From Ruminococcus sp. (GTDB lineage: Bacteria > Bacillota > Clostridia > Oscillospirales > Ruminococcaceae): DNA of 6,191 nucleotides. A program made the translations under genes and the position numbers. Shown piece by piece: positions 1 to 4,535 of this stretch. The notes under the pieces are model-generated. The model did not search any database, had not been told where the DNA came from, and saw only the letters and a list, made by a program, of their open reading frames with translations. The DNA lies in NCBI GenBank assembly GCA_024697705.1, contig JAILFF010000275.1, positions 1-6,191 of the forward strand. Direction: 5' to 3'. The number at the start of each line of letters is the position of its first letter. Position 1 is the stretch's first letter.

Positions 1-37
1 TTCCTAAGACTTTTGGTTTTGCCTTCACTTGCGATAT
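1..37 (-). repeat. Left inverted copy of the 37-nt flanking repeat
   Basis: Read on the minus strand this begins ATATCGCAAGTGAAGG and ends AAAGTCTTAGGAA. It aligns with 3125-3160 on the plus strand over 37 columns, with two substitutions and one missing A. Bases 1-25 also match 3175-3199 perfectly in reverse complement. It lies just after the YfhO family gene and starts exactly at the window edge, so the element may continue outside, possibly into a hairpin like that at 3205-3243. Confidence 0.85.
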
Positions 38-63
38 CTTTTATCTTTTATCTTTTATCTTTT
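36..63. repeat. Four perfect tandem copies of a 7-bp unit
   Basis: ATCTTTT is repeated four times without error, immediately after the stop codon of the YfhO family gene (TAA at 65-67 on the minus strand) and right beside the left flanking repeat. On the transcript it reads as AAAAGAT units. There is no stem-loop here and therefore no visible intrinsic terminator for this operon inside the window. Such repeats change length readily by slippage. Confidence 0.9.
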
Positions 64-64
64 T

Positions 65-2824
65 TTAGCTTTCGGGCTTCCACATAATGATGTTCAGCGC
101 TAACGGTATCACATATACTCCAATAAATACCAGTATTCCCAGCGCCGCCGTCAGATATGCCGCAACACGGTTCACAAACTCCTGCTTCTCCGTCAGCTCG
201 GTCTCAGCCCGACGCTTCTTCATAACACAATAAACGATAAACAAACCGACCCCGATAAAGCTCGTTGCAGCTCCCGCGCCAAATCCCTTCGGACAAAACG
301 TTATCTTGATCTCGCTCCGCCCCGCAGGAATATCGAACGCCATGAACCCCGAAAGAGCCTTGCGTATCTCCGCTTTTTCGCCGTTCACCCGAACCGTGAA
401 GCCGCCGTTATACGGCACCGAAAGCAAGACCGTCTTAGCCGCGGAGACCTCCGCCGCACCTTCGAGACCGTTCTTTATCTCGCGAAGATCGCAGCACTCC
501 GCACGGCTGATGTTATCTTCCAGCTTGTCAAGATCGACCGAGAATACCCCGAACGAACGACATTCGTTGTTCTTTAACACGGTCAGCTGGACCGTTACGT
601 TTTCGTTCTCGAAGGTGCCGAGCTTCAATACGCCGTTGTCCTTCGAGTACGGGTACGCCGCACAGACAAGCTTGCCGTTCGCCTGAACCATGAATGTCTC
701 GTAAACGGGCTCCGAAAGGTCGGTCGAAAGCCTGTCGAAACAGTCGAGATACAGCGTTTTTCTGCCGTTTACGGGTATGCGGTAGACTAAAATGTCGTTC
801 TCGGCAAAGCTGTACCTGCCGTCCGCCGAACGCTTGCAGCCGCCCTCCGCGGGTTCGTAATGCTCCGTGATGTCCTCGCCGAAAAGCGTCTCCGAGATAT
901 AGCCCTGCACTCCCTCGCGGGAAAGCTCCTCGGGTATCTCCTCCGTCGGAACGCTGTCAAGGCAGACTCCCTGCGGCAGCTTGTGCTCCGTTTTGTTGAG
1001 GAAATAGGCGTCGAGCGAATAAAGCGTCTTGCCGCGCGGCTCGTGGTCGATCTCGTAGCCCACCGAAAGCAGCGAATCGGTAAGCTCGGTGCCGCCGCAG
1101 GTGCCTATCTCCATCCATACCGAGGTGTAGCCGAGCCTTTTCATCGTGAAAAGATAGTCCTGATCGTTCAGCGAGGTGTACGAGCCGATGGAATTGTAAT
1201 CCATAGCGCCTATCATGTTGTAATCGAAGATCTTGCCGCCCGTCTTCACGCGGTAGAAGCTGTCGTCGTTTTCCACGCGGTCGGAAAGACCCAGCACCTC
1301 GCGCTGGAGGGCGTAGGTGTCCTCGTGCCTAATGCCCGAAAAAGTCATGTACACGCGGGCGTTGTTTATCGTTTCAAAGGCGGTCAGCAGCGCAAGCACG
1401 CAGACGAAAGCCTTTTTCGGGATAAGCCCCTTTTTGTAGGTGAGATATACCGAAACCGCGGCGATAAGGGCGATCAGCAGCAGCCGCATGAAGCCCTTGA
1501 ACGATTCCTCGCAGCCGTAAAGCCCCGTGGTGTACACGCCGAGAACATTTGTGTTCTCGGTGATGTACGTCGCCGAGAGATACCAGAACAGCCCCGCAAG
1601 AAGAAGCCCCTCGCCCGTCCAGACGGCGGCGATCATCTTGTCGCCCGTGAATTTCCTCTGCCTGCCGAGCGCGTAGGCGGCGAGTATCATCAGCATGAAT
1701 ACGGTCATGAAGGCGTAGCGGGCGGGGAAAGCCATATAGCTGCCCGTGTGCCACATCTTGTTTATCGGCTCGATTATTATCGGAACGAGCATCAGCGCCG
1801 TCATGCAAAGCCGCTGACGGTGAATGTCGGAGGGCTTTGGCGCTAACCTTGTTTGTGCAGCAGGCACACGCTTCAAATCGAGCGCCGCAAGCAGCAGCAG
1901 CGCCGAAGAGCAGGTCACGGTGGTAAAGACGGTCTCGTAATCGGTGAGCATATCGCCGCTGCGCAGGTTATCGAAAAGCGAGGTCTTTCTGCCCGAGGTT
2001 AGGTACTGCATGAAGCTCGGCATCCACACGACCGCCGACATCAGCGCCGCGATAAGCGAGCCCGTCACGAAGCGCAGGCAGGCGGGGGTCTTCTCCTCCT
2101 CGCCGCGCTTGATAAGCACCCGCGCATAAAGCGCCGTAAAGAGCAGCACGAAGATAACGACCATGTAGCCGAGGTAATAATTCACCGCGACCACCGCCGC
2201 CATCAGCAGCGTATAAGGCACCGCCGAGCCCTTTTTCTTGTCGAAGATATTTTCGATCGAAAGAAGCAGCAGCGGGAAAAGGTACATCACGTCGAGCCAG
2301 ATTATATTCTGATAGAAGAGCATGGTATAGCCGCTGACGGCGTAAATGAAGCCCAAAAGCGATATTTCAGCCGCGCCGAGCGAGCGGTGTTCGTTCGATT
2401 TAACGAAGTAGAAGCAGGCGGAGGCGGCGCAGCACATCATCTTTATGACGACGAGGATATTCATGAATACGAGGATATCCTGCTTCGGCACGAACTTGAC
2501 GAGCAGCGAGAAGGGGCTTGCGAGGAAGAAGAAGAACACGCCCCACCAGTTCATACCCGACGAGTTTTTGAAGCTTAGGAACATACCGCCCTTGCCGTCC
2601 AAAATATCCTTAAACTGGCAGAGAAGCGGCACGACCTGCTGATTCATGTCAGCCCATGCGACGGTGCGTGTGCCGAAGGGGTAGAAGCCGTAGCGGATAT
2701 ACACGCAGAAAATGACCGTCAGCACCGCGAGGGGGGCTGCGATCATCGAGAATTTCTTATTGAGCGGCGGCTTTTTGGCATTTTCAGCCGCGGCGGTACG
2801 AGATGTTGTCTTTTCTTTTTCCAT
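65..2824 (-). CDS. YfhO family polytopic membrane protein (GT-C-like)
   Basis: Encodes 919 residues. About 13 hydrophobic segments fill roughly residues 27-485, a long soluble region spans about 500-850, and two further membrane segments lie near 852-868 and 887-915. Family-type features are the early acidic loop WADMNQQVVP (57-66, a candidate GT-C catalytic Asp at D59), the region IGAMDYNSIGSYTSLN (538-553), and the C-terminal block SVPYNGGFTVRVNG...IPAGRSEIKITF (802-843). YfhO of Bacillus subtilis takes part in glycosylating lipoteichoic acid. Here a role in transferring sugars to a cell-surface polymer is inferred, since no CsbB- or GtcA-like partner is in the window. The start ATG is the first possible in frame, because an in-frame TAA lies three codons upstream. 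The Shine-Dalgarno is weak (an AGAAAGAA-like stretch). The gene begins 35 nt after the small cysteine-rich gene, so the two probably form an operon; the AT-rich gap could hold a weak internal promoter. The length is in the usual YfhO range. Confidence 0.9.
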   Translation of the reverse strand: MEKEKTTSRTAAAENAKKPPLNKKFSMIAAPLAVLTVIFCVYIRYGFYPFGTRTVAWADMNQQVVPLLCQFKDILDGKGGMFLSFKNSSGMNWWGVFFFFLASPFSLLVKFVPKQDILVFMNILVVIKMMCCAASACFYFVKSNEHRSLGAAEISLLGFIYAVSGYTMLFYQNIIWLDVMYLFPLLLLSIENIFDKKKGSAVPYTLLMAAVVAVNYYLGYMVVIFVLLFTALYARVLIKRGEEEKTPACLRFVTGSLIAALMSAVVWMPSFMQYLTSGRKTSLFDNLRSGDMLTDYETVFTTVTCSSALLLLAALDLKRVPAAQTRLAPKPSDIHRQRLCMTALMLVPIIIEPINKMWHTGSYMAFPARYAFMTVFMLMILAAYALGRQRKFTGDKMIAAVWTGEGLLLAGLFWYLSATYITENTNVLGVYTTGLYGCEESFKGFMRLLLIALIAAVSVYLTYKKGLIPKKAFVCVLALLTAFETINNARVYMTFSGIRHEDTYALQREVLGLSDRVENDDSFYRVKTGGKIFDYNMIGAMDYNSIGSYTSLNDQDYLFTMKRLGYTSVWMEIGTCGGTELTDSLLSVGYEIDHEPRGKTLYSLDAYFLNKTEHKLPQGVCLDSVPTEEIPEELSREGVQGYISETLFGEDITEHYEPAEGGCKRSADGRYSFAENDILVYRIPVNGRKTLYLDCFDRLSTDLSEPVYETFMVQANGKLVCAAYPYSKDNGVLKLGTFENENVTVQLTVLKNNECRSFGVFSVDLDKLEDNISRAECCDLREIKNGLEGAAEVSAAKTVLLSVPYNGGFTVRVNGEKAEIRKALSGFMAFDIPAGRSEIKITFCPKGFGAGAATSFIGVGLFIVYCVMKKRRAETELTEKQEFVNRVAAYLTAALGILVFIGVYVIPLALNIIMWKPES

Positions 2825-2859
2825 TCTTTGTTACCATTCTTTCTGTTATATAATTATAA

Positions 2860-3108
2860 TTACCATTTATTGTTTTCGGGGCAATGTTCGTTTATTTTGA
2901 GAGCGCGGAGTTCGACGTAGCAGCCGCAGAGAGCGCACATACCGTTTGTAAGGCGTTCGCAGGCTTTGCAGGCGGCAAGGCGGCGGGAGTATTCGTCGTC
3001 GGGGACGCGCTTTTCGGCGGGGTAATCGGCGATGTATCGGCGGAGAGAGATAAAATATTCGTCCTCGCCGAGTTCCGCGAGAAGGCATTTGCGGCAGATC
3101 ATAGACAT
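2860..3108 (-). CDS. DUF6171-like small cysteine-rich protein
   Basis: An 82-residue protein with eight cysteines: C5-x2-C8 at the N-terminus, then C47-x2-C50, C58-x2-C61-x-C63 and C76 near the C-terminus. The spacing CKACERL...CALCGCYVELRA...CP resembles the Firmicute family DUF6171, named here from memory of its cysteine pattern. Two zinc-binding sites are the likely reading. There is no signal peptide or membrane segment, so it is probably cytoplasmic. I chose the ATG at 3108 because GGTGA (3118-3114) lies five bases upstream. An ATG two codons later (3102) is also possible, while the TTG at 3120 would overlap the ribosome binding site and is unlikely. It lies 35 nt upstream of the YfhO family gene on the same strand. 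Function is unknown; nucleic-acid or protein binding through zinc is a guess. Confidence 0.8.
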   Translation of the reverse strand: MSMICRKCLLAELGEDEYFISLRRYIADYPAEKRVPDDEYSRRLAACKACERLTNGMCALCGCYVELRALKINEHCPENNKW

Positions 3109-3113
3109 AATAA

Positions 3114-3118
3114 TCACC
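3114..3118 (-). promoter_or_regulatory. Ribosome binding site of the DUF6171-like gene
   Basis: GGTGA on the minus strand sits five bases before the ATG at 3108 and supports that start over the ATG at 3102 (eleven bases away). No clear -35/-10 pair is seen further upstream; the best candidate, a TTTGGT / TATTTT pair about 16 bases apart falling inside the 36-nt repeat copy (3125-3160) and reaching into the A-run beside it, is weak. Confidence 0.6.
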
Positions 3119-3124
3119 AAAAAA

Positions 3125-3160
3125 ATATCGCAAATAAAGGCAAACCAAAAGTCTTAGGAA
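3125..3160 (+). repeat. Right inverted copy of the flanking repeat (copy A)
   Basis: 36 nt beginning ATATCGCAAATAAAGG and ending AAAGTCTTAGGAA. It is the inverted partner of 1-37. It begins 16 bases upstream of the start codon of the DUF6171-like gene, so it must lie in or beside that gene's promoter region. Both copies have the TCTTAGGAA end facing away from the two genes they enclose. Confidence 0.85.
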
Positions 3161-3173
3161 GGTTTTCTCAATT

Positions 3174-3200
3174 AAAGGCAAAACCAAAAGTCTTAGGAAG
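3174..3200 (+). repeat. Second, shorter direct copy of the repeat (copy B)
   Basis: AAAGGCAAAACCAAAAG followed by TCTTAGGAAG repeats the second half of copy A, offset by 38 bases and with one extra A. It lacks the ATATCGCAA part. Its extra A makes it, over 25 bases, an exact reverse complement of positions 1-25. It leads directly into the hairpin at 3205-3243. Confidence 0.85.
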
Positions 3201-3204
3201 GGGG

Positions 3205-3243
3205 TCTGGGGGAGAACCCTTCTTCAGAAGGGTTTCCCCCAGA
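3205..3243. repeat. Long GC-rich hairpin of the dispersed element
   Basis: The arms 3205-3222 and 3227-3243 pair along their whole length (TCTGGGGGA...ACCCTTC with GAAGGGT...TCCCCCAGA), with a single bulged G at 3214 and a TTCA loop. Neither strand has a T-run straight after the stem, so it is not a textbook intrinsic terminator, although it could still stop or pause transcription or protect RNA ends. Its join to copy B suggests the two together form one repetitive element. Confidence 0.8.
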
Positions 3244-3297
3244 GACTGTGCGGTTCAAGCAGTCAACCGGTAAAAAGAAAACTGTTAAGACCAAAAA

Positions 3298-3386
3298 TAA
3301 AATCGGCAATTCAAGAAAATCGAGCAAAAACGCACAAGCAAACAAATCTGCAAGTCTGTACAAAAACAAGCAAATTGCCGATTTTA
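3298..3386. repeat. 14-bp perfect inverted repeat with A-rich spacer
   Basis: TAAAATCGGCAATT (3298-3311) is the exact reverse complement of AATTGCCGATTTTA (3373-3386), with 61 nt between. The spacer is very A-rich and T-poor on the plus strand, so it is largely unstructured itself. It could be a large-loop RNA stem or the ends of a small degraded element. Confidence 0.75.
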
Positions 3387-3387
3387 A

Positions 3388-3419
3388 ATTTGCGAAAGAG
3401 CGCAGCGATTTTCGCAAAT
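3388..3419. repeat. 10-bp stem-loop
   Basis: ATTTGCGAAA (3388-3397) pairs perfectly with TTTCGCAAAT (3410-3419) around a 12-nt loop. It begins one base after the preceding 14-bp inverted repeat ends, so the two may form one structured unit. There is no T-run after it on the plus strand; on the minus strand it is followed by AT-rich sequence. Confidence 0.7.
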
Positions 3420-3430
3420 GAATTGCGCGA

Positions 3431-3466
3431 GGTCGGGATTATTTCACGGTCGGGGTCATTTCACGG
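3431..3466. repeat. 17-bp imperfect tandem repeat, two copies
   Basis: GGTCGGGATTATTTCACGG (3431-3449) is followed at a 17-base offset by GGTCGGGGTCATTTCACGG (3448-3466); 17 of 19 bases agree. It is followed by a small palindrome, GCATGAAC-AA-GTTCATGC (3473-3490). Confidence 0.7.
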
Positions 3467-3472
3467 ACGACT

Positions 3473-3490
3473 GCATGAACAAGTTCATGC
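3473..3490. repeat. 8-bp palindrome with 2-nt centre
   Basis: GCATGAAC (3473-3480) and GTTCATGC (3483-3490) are exact reverse complements around AA. As RNA it would fold with a CAAG loop and a 7-bp stem; as DNA it could be a dimeric protein site. Next to it is CATGCTCGCCCCTAC, which has the look of a fragment of the dispersed GC-rich intergenic repeats of this bacterial group (recollection only). Confidence 0.6.
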
Positions 3491-3588
3491 CATGCTCGCC
3501 CCTACATTACAGTGCTCTGCCCTACCGTGAAGAATGTGCAGGGCGCACAGACCGCTCGTTCGCTCCGCTCACTTCGCACAAAGGAAGG

Positions 3589-3638
3589 CAGCCGCACGCA
3601 GTTTGTGCTGGTCGGAAAGATTCACGGGCGTGCGGCTG
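3589..3638. repeat. 11-bp perfect inverted repeat
   Basis: CAGCCGCACGC (3589-3599) is the exact reverse complement of GCGTGCGGCTG (3628-3638), with a 28-nt spacer. A competing 7-bp pair, GCACAAA (3576-3582) with TTTGTGC (3602-3608), overlaps it, so the two cannot both form in full. No T-run follows. Confidence 0.7.
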
Positions 3639-3646
3639 ATTTAAAT

Positions 3647-3691
3647 GGGGGCTCTGCCCCCAAGCCCCCGCAAGGGGCGTCCTGCCCCTTG
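3647..3691. repeat. Cluster of GC-rich hairpins with alternative pairing
   Basis: GGGGGC-TCT-GCCCCC (3647-3661) forms one hairpin, and CAAGGGGC (3671-3678) with GCCCCTTG (3684-3691) forms a second. GCCCC at 3664-3668 can instead pair with GGGGC at 3674-3678, which would break the second. The block resembles GC-rich repeats seen between genes in Oscillospiraceae, as I recall them. No T-run directly follows on the plus strand, so termination is unproven. Confidence 0.7.
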
Positions 3692-3717
3692 ACCCCGTTT
3701 CCGCTTCGCGGGCTTTC

Positions 3718-3745
3718 TTTTCCGCTTCTTTTCCGTTTCTTTTCC
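3718..3745. repeat. 11-bp pyrimidine tandem repeat
   Basis: TTTTCCGCTTC (3718-3728), TTTTCCGTTTC (3729-3739) and a partial TTTTCC (3740-3745). This pyrimidine run follows the small hairpin CCGC-TTC-GCGG (3701-3711). Hairpin plus T-rich run is vaguely terminator-like, but the Ts are interrupted and there is no upstream plus-strand gene to terminate. Confidence 0.7.
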
Positions 3746-3858
3746 ATTTATTATAACACAATTCGGCTCGCAAATCAAGCAAAAACCCTCGTTTCCGCCG
3801 CTTTTTAACAGAATTTTAAACCTGTTACCGATTTTGGGAAAAATTAAACAAATTTCTC

Positions 3859-3887
3859 TTTACATTCACGCGAAAATATAGTATAAT
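3859..3887 (+). promoter_or_regulatory. Sigma-A promoter of zapA-U32
   Basis: TTTACA (3859-3864) and a perfect TATAAT (3882-3887) are separated by exactly 17 bases, which is the ideal housekeeping arrangement. Transcription would start near 3894 and give a leader of about 54 nt before the zapA ATG. A second TATAAT at 3895-3900 has no matched -35 box. Surrounding DNA is AT-rich, as expected for a strong promoter. Confidence 0.85.
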
Positions 3888-3931
3888 AGAAATGTATAAT
3901 TGCAGGGTTTCCCCGCTAATATTTTTCAGGC

Positions 3932-3937
3932 AGGAGG
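3932..3937 (+). promoter_or_regulatory. zapA ribosome binding site
   Basis: A full AGGAGG lies ten bases before the ATG at 3948. The spacing is slightly long but the match is complete, and it decides the zapA start over the upstream TTG at 3900. Confidence 0.85.
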
Positions 3938-3947
3938 ATCATTTGAA

Positions 3948-4535
3948 ATGAGTGACCGTAATCAAGTTACCGTAAATATCTACGGAAGAAGTTATACCAT
4001 GCTTACCGATGAGCCCGCGGGTCAGACCGAAAAGATCGCCGCCGCTCTTAATGAACGTATGAAACGCCTTCGCGAACAAAAAAGCTCCCTCTCCTTGCAG
4101 GACGCCGCCGCTATAATCTCCCTCGAATGTATGGAACAGCTTATCAATACCAAACAGGCAGAACAGAATATCCGTACTCAGATAAGCGCTTACGCCGAAG
4201 AAGCCGAATACAGCCGCGGTGAGAGCGAAAAACTTAAAAAGGAAGTCGAAAGACTTAAAGAGCGCGTCAGACAGCTCGAACAGGAACGCGAACTTCGCGG
4301 CTCGTTTGCCGCCGAGGAAACTACCGCCGAACAGATCGTCAACGCGGGTATCAGCCGCGCTCTCGGCGCTCCCCCGAAGGCTTCCGCCGTCGCGGGGCTC
4401 GTTCAGCAGCCCGTTCCCGTACCCTCGCCCGAGCCTATCCCCTCACGCAACCCCGTTCCGCCGCAGAACCCCATCCGCGGTCAGGGTCAGGGTCAGGGGC
4501 AGATACAGGGTCAGGGCGGTAATCAGCGCAGATAA
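3948..4535 (+). CDS. zapA: Cell division protein ZapA with long Pro/Gly-Gln tail
   Basis: A 195-residue protein. Residues about 6-70 match the ZapA head (VTVNIYGRSYTML, then AGQTEKIAAALNERMKRL and the helix LQDAAAIISLECMEQL). Residues about 70-117 form a charged coiled coil rich in K, E and R. ZapA binds and bundles FtsZ at the division ring, dimerising through its coiled coil. Usual lengths are about 85-110 residues; this one adds a linker, a proline-rich stretch (VQQPVPVPSPEPIPSRNPVPPQNP, about 152-175) and a Gly-Gln tail (178-190). The start is the ATG at 3948, with AGGAGG (3932-3937) ten bases upstream; the more upstream TTG at 3900 has no such site and would begin at the promoter -10 region. 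The gene is first in a unit with the U32 gene, a pairing I recall from other Clostridia. Confidence 0.88.
   Translation: MSDRNQVTVNIYGRSYTMLTDEPAGQTEKIAAALNERMKRLREQKSSLSLQDAAAIISLECMEQLINTKQAEQNIRTQISAYAEEAEYSRGESEKLKKEVERLKERVRQLEQERELRGSFAAEETTAEQIVNAGISRALGAPPKASAVAGLVQQPVPVPSPEPIPSRNPVPPQNPIRGQGQGQGQIQGQGGNQRR
4479..4514 (+). repeat. Hexanucleotide repeat inside zapA (Gly-Gln tail)
   Basis: Six consecutive 6-bp units: GGTCAG three times, then GGGCAG, ATACAG and GGTCAG. They encode Gly-Gln pairs (with one Ile-Gln) at the ZapA C-terminus. Because the unit is six bases, gain or loss of units keeps both zapA and its overlapping stop/start in register. Confidence 0.85.

Larger units (their letters stand above)
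3109..3947. other. 839-bp divergent intergenic region, no convincing gene
   Basis: It separates the minus-strand DUF6171-like/YfhO unit from the plus-strand zapA unit. Short open frames in it (for example 3193-3417 minus, 3418-3639 plus, 3512-3808 plus, 3522-3782 minus) lack ribosome binding sites, are built on the repeats and show no family features. What it does hold is a series of inverted and tandem repeats, listed separately, and the zapA promoter at its right end. Composition changes sharply along it: A-rich on the plus strand at about 3270-3375, GC-rich and hairpin-forming at 3540-3715, then AT-rich from 3740. Confidence 0.75.

Noticed and set aside
860..1846. A 328-codon open frame on the plus strand opposite the YfhO family gene
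   Set aside because: It is fully antisense to a gene with clear membrane segments and family motifs. Its protein is rich in Arg, His and Val with no recognisable domain, as expected from the opposite strand of GC-biased codons.
3125..3200. CRISPR array
   Set aside because: There are only two direct copies, 38 bases apart, with almost no spacer between them, plus an inverted copy 3 kb away; this is not a repeat-spacer pattern.
3205..3243. Rho-independent terminator
   Set aside because: The stem is strong but neither strand has a T-run immediately after it, and it does not lie just downstream of any gene in the window.
3193..3417. A 74-codon minus-strand frame with a hydrophobic stretch
   Set aside because: It starts at a TTG with no ribosome site, passes through the inverted repeats and the long hairpin, and ends in the repeat. 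The hydrophobic look comes from T-rich codons complementary to the A-rich strand.
3418..3808. Several overlapping short frames on both strands upstream of zapA
   Set aside because: They overlap each other, lie on GC-rich repeats, have no ribosome sites and show no family features.
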